From: Byssochlamys sp. IMV 00236
Lineage: Eukaryota; Ascomycota; Eurotiomycetes; Eurotiales; Thermoascaceae
NCBI GenBank assembly: GCA_001931875.2
Contig: MSJH02000504.1
Location: 62,001 to 126,000 of the forward strand
Direction: 5' to 3'
Length of the DNA stretch: 64,000 nt
Shown: positions 47,297 through 61,627 of the stretch, one piece after another
Position numbering within the stretch: the first letter of the stretch is position 1
Layout of the letters: the number at the start of each line of letters is the position of its first letter
The notes under the pieces: generated by a model
What the model was told of the DNA's origin: nothing
The model's database searches: none
Seen by the model: only the letters and a program-made list of their open reading frames with translations
Made by a program: the position numbers and the translations under genes

Positions 47297-49152
47297 ATGT
47301 ACTTTGTGAAGGACTGACTGGGGAAAAGGGCGTTACGGTTGAGAGAAAAGAGCCGATGACACAGTGAGACAAGCTCTGAGTCCACCGGATATCATCTTCG
47401 TTGCATATATGTTTGTCCAGGCGACGCAGCAGGATACCGATCGTCTCGATCGACCGGCCCTCCAATGTATTTAAACCACGCTGTCCCTGATCCGCTGCTC
47501 AACGACCGACCCACCATCAATCTACTTAAGACGATCAGTCGGGGGCAAGGGCATCAGAATAGTCGAATTGAAACGCTTCAAGTAACGCGTTCACTGACGT
47601 TGCGGACCGCTCGAACCAGGGGGGAGAGTCTACGCCGCCGCGGGCGCTAAGTCCAATGGCGATCCAAAACGAGACACTTTCATCGACATTCCAGCCTACC
47701 TGTCTAGGAGTAGAACGCTGTGGGCGGTAATTATCCCAAGGAGTCTCTCGAACCGTATTCGATCGATCACGCCCTGGGTTTGCTCTTTTTCTTCTCTTCT
47801 TCTGGTGGGTGTTTTAGGTCCCTTGGATGGCAGCTTCCCTGGGTCTCCGTGAGTATGGACAGCAAATCCGAAAGACGAAGCAAGGGAGCGTTGAGCTTAG
47901 CGGTCCACAGCCATAGCCAGAGCCGTTGAAATTTCAACAGGAGATCCGTTCCAAGTTCACCGTCCAGGGCGGCAGAGGCGTGTTTTTGTTTGACAAGCGC
48001 CAAGCAAGAGGAATGGGCGGCAGAGGAAGACTAGAAAGATCCTATCCGAGAGCGCGTGGACATGAAACTGGACCGATGATGTGGCCTGCGTTGATACTTC
48101 CTCTTTGGATCTCCACGCTAACCCGTCTCTGCGCACGACTGCTCCACCGGTTTTTAAGGAGTCGCATTTCCCCCCGTTCTTTCTCCTGGATCTGTGAGTG
48201 AAGTTATCGTCTACAGGCTAACTACCTAAACTAACTAATAATAATCAATTCACTGTCGTCTACGGAGTAGAAGACCCTTGGTCAGCACTACTGGCCGTTC
48301 CTGGCCCCTGCAAAAGAAGATCGCTGTTTCTTCAATACTCCAGAACCCTTCGAGTACGGAGTACAGAGTACAGAGTATCTACAATCGAAAAATGGCACCA
48401 AGAGCACCATTATTATTATTATTGGACACGCCACGCCAGCTCCAGCAGTGGTTCTAGACCCAGTTGGTCACGCCATCTTACTGCTCTTCTAAAGGAGTTG
48501 CTCTCACTAAAGCGACATCGGGATGGATATCAACTGAGTGCACTTACAGAAAAGACACGGATGCTAATTATTTACCGGGACGGTAATGGCAGTGATCTAT
48601 ACTTGTGGTCCAAGCGTCCGATATCGAGAGTGTGCAGATAAGGCAATAAAGACACGAACACGAAATAATGATATCTTTGTGGATTTCAACTGTCTCGCCC
48701 TTGGTGACAAGGCCACGAGAAGCGGTTTGTCTGGAGAGGGAACAAAACCAACCCGCTGGTTATCCTGTTGATTCTTTCAGCATTCCTTTTCAGTGGCGAG
48801 ATCAGCGCATTCCAACGGATAGATATAGAGTAGAGTATACATACGGCGGAGTTCTGCTCTACCATACCTTGAGAGATCCACATCCGGTGTAATCCTCAGG
48901 CATACGATTTGAACGGACGAGCAATCTGCAGAACGAGGCGTCAACGTAATAATAATAATCCAGAGAAGTAATTATCCCAAGATAACCGGTGACACTGACG
49001 AAGCGAAAATTGTGACTTTGTCCGTATCGTATAGTCTAACGAACATCTAGTTATGATGTTGTTAGTCCGCCAGCAACATCTATCCGTGATGAGCCGCGGC
49101 AGAACCACTCCTGCTCAGACCGCAGTTAAATCTCCCCCAGACTCTCTCCAGG
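47297..49152. other. Long intergenic region, 1.9 kb
   Basis: 5' flank of the glycosyltransferase and 3' flank of the deacetylase. It contains two TACGGAGTA elements (48261-48269, 48355-48363), a short tandem of GTACRGA units around 48352-48378 and five ATT repeats at 48409-48423. Several short frames have no family resemblance. Confidence 0.45.
48409..48423 (+). repeat. (ATT)5 microsatellite
   Basis: Five perfect ATT units. Confidence 0.8.
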
Positions 49153-50493
49153 TCAGGGAAGTGCTGGTGCATCGGGATCATCCATGCACTGATCTACTCT
49201 CATGATTCTCTTGCCTGTAGCCTTAGCGATGCGGATCACCTCCCGAAAATACCCAACCGTCGAAGGACTCAGGTAATGCATCACAACTAGATCCCCGCCT
49301 CGACTCACGTCGCGCTTGAAGGCATCCAGTTGCTTCTCCGGTGTATCTGAATCTGCATACAGCCAATCCTCAATGTCGACGCTCCAATTGACAATGTAGG
49401 GGTCAGGAATCAGCGCAGCGAGCCTCTGTCGCGTTCTGGATCCGACGGTTCCGAAAGGAGGGCGGAAATAGCGGGCTGTGACTCTCATCCGCGTCAGTGG
49501 TAAAACAGATGATTATCTTCGAGTTGAAGAAGACGTACACCTGACACCTAACAAGTTTTCTTGAGCGTCTATGCTCTTCAAAATTTCTTCATCGATCTCC
49601 TGGATACTCTGCAAGCTCTCCATCCTACCGTAGTTGTCAGCACTTATAGAAAATAGACCGAATTATGCGAGACATACGTACTTTGGATGCGTATATGAAT
49701 GGAGCGCAATCTGATGACCCCGCCTCAGCATCTCTCTATATACCTCGGTGAAATTGGTGTCTTTGGTCATCAGGCCTGTCCCAACAACGAAAAAAGTCAC
49801 CAGAATTCCCTCTTCCTCTATGATCTGCATTACCTCTTGAGCAAACTCTGGTTGTCCATCGTCAATCCCAAATGCAAATGAATTTGGTCGTCGGCATCTC
49901 AGCACCATGGTACCACTTGGCAGCTTTCGGGGTATCTCAAAATATCGAGGCACTTCGGGGACGATTTCCACTCTGTAGAGGGTCACGTTTTCGCGGGTAT
50001 AGAATCCATGGAACGACACAGAGAGAGCTTTTGACATGTCGATGGCGAAATGGGACAACGGTACATATATATGACCATCCCTGGCATATCGTGCCGCCTC
50101 AACCGTATCCCATGTAGCTGGGTAAGGGCGTACCCGTGGGTCGCACTGATCGTTGTTTTCGTTGAACGAAATGCTGAATTTGTCGGTCCCAGAGAAGACA
50201 ACGTGCAGATACATATTATCGTAGGGTCTCATATCAAAGCAGTAGGATGAAAACTGGGTGTGATAATTTTGGTCGGGATCAGTAGGCGAGAGCTCAACGT
50301 AATTGTCCCCATACTGAACAGGCATATGCTCTCCAGTTCCATGCCAAGAATTGAGGTTATTGGAATCTGCTCGACTGAATGTATCCACCACAAACCCATC
50401 CGTTTGATGATCCGCTAGGACCTTCAGTAAAATCCAGAAGAAGAGAAGCATAGCAGAACGACTTCTCCTCGCTCCCTGGCGTAAAACTTCCAT
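49153..50493 (-). CDS. Secreted polysaccharide (chitin-type) deacetylase, NodB domain, 408 aa
   Basis: Carbohydrate esterase family 4-like enzyme. Exons are 50493-49682, 49624-49541 and 49483-49153 (409 codons with stop). A basic start and hydrophobic core (MLLFFWILLKVLA) form a probable signal peptide. Residues about 30-200 make a beta-rich N-terminal region with no assigned family. The NodB half carries motif 1 FAFGIDDGQ (Asp-Asp metal/catalytic pair), motif 2 HSYTHP (two metal His), motif 3 RYFRPPFGTV, motif 4 VNWSVDIEDW and motif 5 VVMHY. It would act on cell-wall chitin or a similar polymer outside the cell. The final intron acceptor (GATGAG) is slightly weak but gives the only conserved junction. 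Confidence 0.88.
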
Positions 50494-51348
50494 ATTGTCG
50501 ATAATGATGTAAGTCTGCTGCTCAGAAGGTAATTCATGGAAAACAGCCGTCTATCATTATGGAGAAACCCAGCTATAGAAGTACGGATGTGTACGGTGAC
50601 TTAGTAGGTTCAATGGACCTTGGCCGACAGTCAAGAAAACAAAAGGGCGACTTCTCACTTTTCATCTAGCAGGCGCGATGCTCAAATATTAGAGAAGGGA
50701 AACTGCCTTCATAGTTCGGTCATAGGACTGAGATACAGGGACGTGCGATCTAAAACTCTTGCGCTACCACTTCATCATATAGCAATGTGTCGAGCTGGAG
50801 GCACACAGACTGTCTTCAAGCACTTATATTTCGGACTACGAGGGCATGTATAGAAAGAGAATGTAAGATCTTTTTTTTGCTTTTCGTTTAGTTAGACAGG
50901 AATGCTGCTCCCGTCAACATCATCTGAACTTTTTTCGACTAACATGAAGTTTTTTGTGGAAACTAGACGGCAGCAATGAGTGGAAACACAACCACAGGAG
51001 CAACAGTCCATCCAACCCACAGCCAAGATCTCTGCCTTCCAACATGGTGGAGACTGAGTATCCGAACATAGCGGCCACAAGCAGACGGACTGGCACCATA
51101 GTAATGTCTCCTCTCCAAGGCCATCATACAATCGAAATCTCATGGTCAAATAAGACACGACAAATCACAAACTAAACCACCAGAAACCCGTGATATCGAG
51201 ATTCATGTAGAACAATAGTCAAACTCAAAGACTCACCGAGTCCTCACACCCTGCTCATGTACCCATCGTAAGTTGCATCCTCGAAAAGTTCTTTCACTGT
51301 GAATTTGCTCTGCAACTTCCGGGCCAGAGATGCTTCCCTAACCTTGAA
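50494..51348. other. Intergenic, 855 nt
   Basis: Promoter of the deacetylase and 3' flank of the helicase. No gene was recognised. Confidence 0.45.
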
Positions 51349-53575
<2,227 letters not shown>

Positions 53576-55080
53576 ATTTCTTTTTCTGGGATACGAAGAG
53601 CAAAACGCTCAAGCTGCTCTGGCAGAATGTTGTTAGCAAAGTAGCATTCTTCAACTCAGATCATGGGGGAGCAGTCAACGCGACTGATGAAGATAAAATC
53701 GCTCCTGCTAGAAGGGTCTTGACACAGCAACTGAGAGACACCTTTCAGTAGTGCTGTATGCAGCCTTGGTGAAGCAATATCACGCCAGGATGTCATGGAA
53801 AGATAAGGGAAGACAGGTAGGGATCATAAGTGTTGGCTATAATCCCAAATGCCAAGGGGCATTTAATGAAGAAATCTTGCTCAACTCAGAGAGATGGACA
53901 AGACTCCCTTGTGGAATAGATGCCTATGAGGGGATTCGTGATCGAGGGGAGAAGTTATATGGACACTTACCGTGTCTTGAGACCAGATCTCGAAGTGTAC
54001 TATCGGAGATGAGGGGAAGGGGAGAGAGTGATGGAGGGTTAGAAGAAGAAGTGAAGGGAAGGAAAAGAGGAGAGAAGGAAAAGAAAAAGTGAAGATGGCA
54101 AAATAAACAACCAGAGGGGGGAGGGGGGCTCAAGACGTGTTGTGTTGTGCGGGCACGCCGCCGCATGGGCAGCTGCAGGCACACGAGGCACGGCGGGAGG
54201 CCACCTGTAGACAGACACATTTGCCTCAAAGGCCATCTTTGCTATTTCACGTCAAGTGAACCCATTGTGATCCTCTTCAAGAACTTTCAGTGCTCATTCA
54301 CTGCCTTATCTTTGAGCAGGTAAGGAAAGGCCGCCTAAGACTATCTTAAAGAGCAAGATCACAACAGTATCAGCATCTGACATTATCACATTACTTCGCG
54401 CCTGGAATCGGTCTCAAAGCAGTTATGCCAAAATGAAACTTAAATAGACTACAATGGCAAATATGAGGAGCAGTGGTCATTGGCTTCTTGTGTGGCCACA
54501 AGAAATGGATCGTATCGAGGCTAATGTCATGCTCTATCAATCGAGGAGAACTAATCGAAGCTGCAAAGAAATACATTTAAGCAGCCAAGAGAAATAACCA
54601 TCTAACTGGTGACAAGATCTTGTGAAGTCAATCTTCCATATAATATGCCGTGCTATCGAGAGCAATTGTACTCGGATCATTTGATATGGATATTTCACAT
54701 ACATAATCACAGATCAATGACACCTCCATGGAACGACATGGTCTTCAAAGCTCTCACCTGGCTGCTTCTCCGTTGAATCTGAACGCATCTACTGATACAA
54801 TGGAAACATTCTTAAAGGATGAGTGCTAACTTCAGATCCTGATCTTCAAGAAGTACAATATCACGCCTTAGTTCATCTCTACACAGGCTCCAGAGCTATC
54901 TAAATTAGCTATATTGGATTGCTCTTATAAACGGGAACTTGACTTTCTCAGTGTCTCACGGCGGAGATGCAAGGAGCAATATAAATAATTGCTGAAACCT
55001 TTGAACTTCTGGCGAATGTAAATCCTATTCATTGGATCCCGAAACAAATTAAAATACTTAGCTACTCTTGTAGTCCCCGC
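53576..55080. other. Long intergenic region, 1.5 kb
   Basis: 5' flank of the helicase. Open frames at 53751-54092 (+) and 53924-54229 (-) are low-complexity and purine- or pyrimidine-rich, probably chance. No other feature was seen. Confidence 0.4.
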
Positions 55081-55345
55081 TAGAAGGAATGATCTGTCCA
55101 TAGTCGTTGTCAAGATCCAGTTCTAAGAGTAGATGGCTACTGTCTCTGGACTTGCAGGAACTATTCGTTCGTTGTACGATTGATTCTGCAACGGAATTCT
55201 TGCTTGGACAATCTATTGGCACGTTGAAACAGAGCCACTCGGAACTCAGCTTGGCAGAAGTCTTTCACTATGCCCAGAAAGCTGTCCTTATACGGGGCTG
55301 CTCTGGGTCTATTAAATGTGGCCTATTATTATGCGTGGTGAGTAT
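55081..55345 (+). pseudogene. Cytochrome P450 relic (CYP52-like fragment)
   Basis: Residual reading frame with LQELFVRCTIDSATEFLLGQSIGTL, which closely resembles the helix-C/D segment of CYP52-type alkane/fatty-acid hydroxylases. It is followed by LAEVFHYAQKAVLIR. The preceding codons read GMICP-stop in the same frame, where relatives have a GMIRPQF-like block. The haem-binding Cys region and most of the enzyme are absent, so this is a broken remnant rather than a gene. Confidence 0.65.
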
Positions 55346-55974
55346 GTAGTTCTCGACTAGATTTTGAGACTCAGGTAATAGCTCATGCTCCAGCCAATAG
55401 TTAACTAGTAGCCCGGCACAGAGGTTGGGATTGCTGTTATATATGATAGAAAGCCAAGGCAATATTTAGCACGTACAAGGAATATAATAGTCAGCTCAGA
55501 AAGGGGATTTGATATTCCACGATATATGAAGAGATAACTATGAAGAAATTATGACGCTCGACTCCTACAAACGAGTAATTATATGTCTACTCGCTCAAGG
55601 AGCAATGAATGGCGTGAGTGGCTGCCGGCTATTGCAACCACAAATGTCGTGATCATCGCCTGGATGCTAAATATCCGTCACAGCTCTACCTCCCACACTG
55701 AGGACAACTCAAAACAGCTCAGTTCTGGACAAAGAACTGTAAAATCCACGCTGGAGAGATCACTGCAATAGATTCTCGGGTGAAATATGGGGTTCCCCAA
55801 CGTTGTATCCTCGGTTCACCCGCCAGAAACGGGCAGAAGGAGATATACGCCGTAAGCGTGGGCACGGCGATCGCAGCCCTCCGCTCAGTCAGACGGCAAC
55901 ACAAAGCTGGCCCGAGATGTTTTGCCCCAAGACGACGACTTCCATGCTACCGACTGAGGGAGGACGACGTGAAT
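55346..55974. other. Intergenic/leader of pantothenate kinase, 629 nt
   Basis: 5' flank and probable leader of the kinase gene. The sequence from about 55780 is open in the kinase frame but lacks an ATG before 55975. It contains the start of an overlapping upstream frame (55917-56051). Confidence 0.45.
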
Positions 55975-56051
55975 ATGTCAGTCTCGAACCGCAATTCCGC
56001 CGATCTCGACCCTGCGGGACTGAGGCACGCGACCGACATGTCGCACGATGA
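55917..56051 (+). promoter_or_regulatory. Upstream open reading frame overlapping the pantothenate kinase start
   Basis: ATG at 55917 opens a 44-codon frame, out of frame with the kinase, ending TGA at 56049-56051, past the proposed kinase ATG (55975). If transcribed in the leader it would reduce main-frame initiation. It would be irrelevant if transcription starts downstream. Confidence 0.35.
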
Positions 56052-57528
56052 TCGCGTCGGCCGTCTCGAGGACGCAATTTCAAATCCGGGAAGCGTCAAG
56101 ATCAACGTCGAGGGGGCCTTCATCCTCGATGAGGATTCCTCCTCCAAGAGCCCCATCGAAAGTGAGGGCGTTCACTACGAAAATAAAGACATCAGGCTAC
56201 CGCATCATACGGGCCTGGTGAGCCATGTTGCGGTGGATGTAAGTTTTCTCTGTTCCCCGCACAACGGATTCTCCCCGCAATCAGCACATTTCTCCATGTG
56301 AACTGCAAGAAACTGAAGAAACTATGTTGACAATGCGCCTTGGGATTACAGATTGGAGGATCGCTCGCTAAATTGGTCTATTTCACACGGGAGCTGGACT
56401 CTGCTGACAATGGCGGTCGCTTGAATTTTATCAATTTCGAAACCGCTCGGATAGACCTCTGCATTGATTTTATCAAGCAGCTCAAAGAGGAACATGAGAA
56501 GCTCGATGGATCCGAGGAATTGTGCGTTGTCGCTACAGGTGGAGGGGCATACAAATATTACGATAAGTTGAGAGAGGTATTGAACGTCAACGTTCTTCGG
56601 GAAGATGAAATGGAATGCCTTATTACCGGTATGTCGGTTTCGAAAGGCGCATGGTACACGTACTGACTGATGTATAGGTCTTGACTTCTTCATCACTGAG
56701 ATTCCCAATGAAGTCTTCACCTACAGCGAAACACACCCTATGAAATTTGCGGAAGCGCGACCGGACGTTTATCCATACCTTCTGGTAAATATCGGGTCCG
56801 GAGTATCAATGATCAAGGTGTCTGGCCCAAGGCAATTCCAACGTGTCGGTGGAACGCATCTGGGTGGAGGTACATTCTGGGGCATCATGTCTTTGTTGAC
56901 AGGTGCGAGGTCATTTGATGAGATGTTAGCGATGGCAGACCGAGGGGACAACAGCGGTGTTGATATGCTTGTTGGAGACATATACGGGATGGATTACAAC
57001 AAGATCGGACTGAAGAGCACCGCGATCGCTAGCACATTCGGAAAGGTCTTCAGAATGAAGAGAGCAGCCGAGCGTGAAGCTGAGGATGGAGAGGGCCTCA
57101 TCCAAAGTGACGCTGACCCAGGAAATGATCGTGGTGCCAAATTCAGCCACGAGGACATGAGTCGCAGCCTACTTTACGCCATAAGGTATGTCTTCTATTC
57201 TCTCCGCTTTCTTGGACGTTCCATGTGACTGACGATTCCCAGTAACAACATTGGTCAGATCTCGTACCTCCAGTCAGAGAAGCACGAAGTCAAGCACATA
57301 TACTTCGGCGGATCATTCATCCGGGGCCATCCCCAGACGATGAATACCTTGTCATATGCGATAAGATTCTGGTCGAAGGGGGAAAAACAAGCATACTTCT
57401 TGCGGCATGAGGGCTACCTGGGCGCTGTAGGAGCGTTCCTTCGAAGACAGCCGATGAACTGGGGCCGTCGGGGCAGCGTTGAAGGCGCACCAATCGCCCA
57501 TCCGAAAATAAATGAACAACCTCATTGA
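55975..57528 (+). CDS. CAB1: Pantothenate kinase (eukaryotic type II PanK), 444 aa, four exons
   Basis: First and usually rate-setting step of CoA synthesis: ATP plus pantothenate gives 4'-phosphopantothenate. Exons are 55975-56238, 56352-56628, 56678-57185 and 57243-57528 (445 codons with stop). Signature blocks are [15 protein letters not shown] (ATP/phosphate loop), [51 protein letters not shown] and [12 protein letters not shown]. The start is uncertain: ATG at 55975 is the first in-frame one, and ATG at 56038 is also possible, because the N-terminal 60 residues are poorly conserved in the family. Donors GTAAGT/GTATGT and AG acceptors are good. It is the same pathway as the ligase at 41241. 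Confidence 0.92.
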
Positions 57529-58346
57529 ATGTCAGCTTCACAAATCTTCACCAGCTACTATACGTAAGGACGATTGGCCAGTGTGTTTTATTGTTGCATT
57601 CGTCATGTCGATGTTTCCAATACCCATCGAAGCCATTGAACAGCCTAATGTGTCGTCTGAGCCAGGTGAGGGTGCAGATGATTCTAGCATTTCAATTACT
57701 GAGCGCCAGGGCTCTGTTCAGCATTGTGCATTGGCAAATATCTATGCATTTTCTCCCGGATCTCAAAGTGGGTGATTCAAAATACGATATTACTGCTTTT
57801 ATGAAGCTACTTCGGGTATCTTATCTTAGCTCTGCCGCATATGATGTAGCGTTGCGTTTATAGATCTCTTACACCAGAGCTTCCCCTGGAGTTACCTATA
57901 ATATATAGGACAGAATATCAAAAAGCCTCAACAACCATGAACCTTTTCTTTTTGGGCGAGTAGTCTAGGGACTACCCCTGACATATTTTATAATAAACAT
58001 ATATCCATACCTAGTGCCTAAGATTCTCAGTGCAGGATTCGGCGTCTCACTGGCCGGAGGGCACGAAATTGTCTATCAACACTTATTCGAGGTCATTCAT
58101 TTGGAAATTTGTCTGTTATCTTTGGTATGTCATTCGAATCAAGCTCGACAAATAGCCCATACAAGGATATACTTTTCCTCGAGAGATGGCGCCTTTCCCC
58201 CCCTCGTACAGGAGTTGTACGCTGATTCAGTTGCAAATCCAGCTACCCATAGCCTTTACCACCTCCTTCAGAGCCTCCTTCGACCCTTTTTCTCAATTTG
58301 TTTTAGTCCTCACATTCCCTGATGAGAACAATATACCGCCAAGCAT
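57529..58346. other. Intergenic, 818 nt
   Basis: Convergent 3' region between the kinase and the secreted-protein gene. Hydrophobic short frames have no family resemblance. Confidence 0.45.
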
Positions 58347-58699
58347 TTAGCAGTAGTCGCTTCTGCCGCTGCCACCATCCTTGCAACCGCTGGTGCAGTA
58401 GGTCTGGAAGGTGATATCTCCATTTTCTCCACCATTGCAGTGGAAGAGGGACTCGTGGATGTGGGCGTCGTCAGTGGGCTGGCGGGCATTCTCGAGGGCT
58501 TCGTTGATTTGGGCTCCGTAATTGCCTAGTTGACAAATGTGTCGTCAGAGAAGTCGAGACAGACCAAATAAGAGTATCACGTACCGATGTTCAACAGGTT
58601 GTAACCGCAGTAGTTCAGACCGGTTTTGCAGTTGTTTGCAACGACAAGGGGAGCAAAAGCAGCCAACGCGGCGAGAGGGATAACGGCGATCTTGACCAT
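58347..58699 (-). CDS. Small secreted cysteine-rich protein, 97 aa
   Basis: Exon 1 is 58699-58585, the intron is 58584-58526 (GTACGT...CAACTAG) and exon 2 is 58525-58347 (98 codons with stop). The N terminus MVKIAVIPLAALAAFAPLVVA is a clear signal peptide, probably cut before NNCKTG. The mature chain is about 76 residues with six Cys, spaced C-x6-C early (NCKTGLNYCGYNLL) and four more late (HCNG, TYCTSGC, DYC). The even number suggests three disulphides. It resembles the general class of fungal small secreted, effector-like proteins (short CGYNLL motif); no specific function is known. TATAAAA lies at 58831-58837 on the minus strand. Confidence 0.82.
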
Positions 58700-59870
58700 T
58701 GTGACGATGATGTATATATATGGATTTGAAATTGAGATAAAACTCCTGTAATGATATTGATTGCGATGAGAATGAAGAGTGATGCTGATGGAATGATGAA
58801 GACTCCAGATAGAAGCGGATTCATCCCGCCTTTTATATCCCCGGTCCCTTAGATTCAATCCTAATCAACTTGAGTATTTCTATATTGAGAAAGCAATCAG
58901 GAATCGATCAATACGTTGCAACGCAGCTCGTCGGACGCCTGATGTCCTCGCCAACACAGCCTCGTAATACCGCAAGAGGGGGGGCATTTGTTGATCACCT
59001 CGTATAACTGCTTTCAAAGTTCAGCTTTACGTTTCCAGCTCAGAATCCTTCATGCAGTGTAACTTTTAGAGATATACCGACATGAGTCAGAAAGAATTGC
59101 TGTACTAAAGTGAGCAGCGAAGCAGTGTAGTAGTTTTGTAAATTATCCAATTAGTCCTGGAAAAAAGCAGACTCGCCTCACTATTTTCGAATTCAACAAA
59201 TATTCAGATATCATGCTGTCATGAATAATTTCTATAGCGGCATATGAAGCCATGAACTTCACTTTTGAATTTCAGGAACTATCTTGAAATTCAGGAACCA
59301 CTCAACGTTCGACGTAGTCTAAGCACACTAAAACCAGGCGTCCCATAAGAGCGATCTTTACTATAACCATCTAAAACCTTAATTACACCGCAGCTGAACT
59401 CGTATTTTCTGGGGCCAATCCTTTTGGTGACGCATACATTGGATTAGGACTTTAGCTTCTCTTGCTTATTATTTGCAGTAATATCTGTTGATGCACAGCA
59501 TGATGAGTGTAACTCGTTATGTCATCGTATTTAAACAAGCAAGGCTTGTATCTGAATGGATACTTAACTATTTTCCGTTACTAATAATGATTTCGTGTAG
59601 CATGGGGCCAAAATTCCACTGGTCCTAGTATAGGAAAATGCGGGGAAATTCGGCGTGGCTGAAGTTATGCTTATGCGTGTCGCAGGCAACGGCAGAGAAC
59701 CATCCGTAAGTGTTAGGAATGTTTATGCTTAAAGATACATATTCGAAACATCATAGCGGACATAATTCTTCCTTGCAAAATAAGCAGTTGATACTGCACA
59801 ATATACCAGATGGCAATAACTCAGCTGCAAACAATACAGATCGGCACCCCTCGGCCTGAATTAGACCTTC
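58700..59870. other. Intergenic, 1.2 kb
   Basis: 5' flank of the secreted-protein gene (TATA at 58831-58837), then AT-rich sequence with no recognisable frame before the epoxide hydrolase relic. Confidence 0.45.
58831..58837 (-). promoter_or_regulatory. TATA box of the secreted-protein gene
   Basis: TATAAAA on the minus strand, about 135 nt before the ATG at 58699. Confidence 0.5.
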
Positions 59871-60808
59871 TTGAACAAAGCCATTGCGTTGCTGTTTGTA
59901 CATATATGGCCTGGCTCGTTCTTCGAGATTCTGAAGAGGTTGTCAGCACTTAACGTAGCAGGTTTCAATGTTGTGGCACTATCGTTACCTGGATACGAAC
60001 TTAGTCATACGCACAGAAGAAAGGATTCGATATCCTACAGCATGCGCAGGTCCTCAATAAGCTTACGTTGAAGTTGGGTTATGAGAAATATGTAGTTCAA
60101 GGTCGTGATTGAAGCTCATGGATTACACGTAGCCTGGGTTTGCTGTGTCTGCAGCATGTCAGCGCGTTGCATATCAACATGGTACCACAAATACATTCCA
60201 GTCAACTGCAGACGAGAAAAAGTTTACTGACTCAACTTGGTTTAAAATTGAGAAGGTAACCTTCCCGGATTTCAAGGAACCAGAATATTCAGAGTTCGAG
60301 AAGAGATCGATCGATTGATTCTATAACGGGTTCCTGAGGACATAATAATTATGGATCAATCCAAGCCACCCACCCACCCACAAACTCTCGGGCATGCTAT
60401 GCACGATATTTAGGCGCCCCGTAGGGCTACTAGTCTGGGTTATTGACAAACTGATCCTGTGGTCGGATAATTACCCATAGACATACACTGAGCTCATTAC
60501 CTGGACGTTGATGCACTGCTGGCCTGGTCCGACAGCTCCGTTTATCATGTATACTGAAAACGCTCCACCGGCACCGTCTGTAGGTGGTATTTCGGCAGAC
60601 AAATACCTCGCAATGCCTGCCGTGCGGCTTCAGTGCATTTCCGAAGGAACTAGGAATCCTACCGCGATCGTGGGCTGAACAAGTTGCGAGTGTGAAATTC
60701 TGGAGAGAGCATACTCAAAGTGGCCATTTTGCCATGTGGGAAAGGCCTGGGGATTTAACTGGAGATATGATTGAGTTCTCCACAGGGGTGTGGCTGGAAG
60801 CTCAGTAG
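59871..60808 (+). pseudogene. Epoxide hydrolase pseudogene (microsomal-type, alpha/beta-hydrolase)
   Basis: Three blocks in changing frames match an epoxide hydrolase. Block 1 (59871-60000) reads LLFVHIWPGSFFE then FNVVALSLPGYELS; the oxyanion HGWPGSF has Ile for Gly. Block 2 (60062-60200) reads LTLKLGYEKYVVQGRD-stop, where the nucleophile GGDWG should be, then LHINMV. Block 3 (about 60439-60810) includes KLILWSDNYP-stop and, in another frame, CGFSAFPKELGILPRSWAEQ and HTQSGHFAMWERP (catalytic-His region). Multiple stops and frame changes mean it is dead. The N-terminal EHN domain was not found and may be lost. Confidence 0.85.
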
Positions 60809-61627
60809 GGTATTTGTATCAGCCCGAATCAGAGAGTGTTATTTCTTCGGACGTGTTTCGTGAGACGCTCTATTATCTATAGGGAACTGTGTATAGGGCA
60901 AGGGATAATAGTTCCCCAATAATGGAAGTCTGACATGTTCGAGCGACAGATGATCGATTTGGAAGTGCTGAAAAGGTCCTAGATTGTAGTAGTCAGCAAC
61001 TAGCCATAAATGATCGCAGAATTTGCTTCAAAAAATATAGACCTTTGTCTCTACTTTGATACTCCCACGGGGTTCTTTGACTGTCTTATATTATTTGCGG
61101 ATTCCCAGAATATATTTTAGTTATTTTGACCGCTACTCGAATACTTGTAGTTTGACATATCAGCGGGACTACTAGTATGGTATGATGTGGATATACTTAG
61201 TGGCTGGCTCGTGCGACGCGACGACCAGCCCCTGGATCGAGTCCATTATTGTACTCCGTACCTCCGTAGAATGCCGATCCTGCGTCGAGTAGGAAATATA
61301 CGGTCCCTGGTTGAGGAGTACACAAACGGACTGTCCCTCTCTGGCCAGTCTCTATTGGACTGAGGCCTCTGTCCTTTTGTTGTGTTGATACCAGTTACAG
61401 ATGCAGTTTCTTTCACTTCGACATGATGAATAGACAGGTCACCATTCCACTCTGATTCCCTAGAGCTTCAATATGCTCTCCATATCTTCAATAAACCTCT
61501 TCTCAACCTTCTGAGCCTTGCGAGGCAAGCTATCCGCCCATCGATTCTCACTTGCTATAAAGAGAGCCTATTAATTCCGGTGAAAGCCCGTCTTCATCTC
61601 AAATCTTGATTACTATCTATTGGAACG
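60809..61627. other. Intergenic, 819 nt
   Basis: Lies between the pseudogene and the 389-aa gene. It contains TACTCCGTA at 61252-61260 and a TATAAAG at 61556-61562. Confidence 0.45.
61556..61562 (+). promoter_or_regulatory. TATA box (TATAAAG)
   Basis: About 70 nt before the ATG at 61628. Confidence 0.4.

Noticed and set aside
53751..54229. Overlapping frames on both strands upstream of the helicase
   Set aside because: Purine/pyrimidine-biased low complexity produces long frames by chance.
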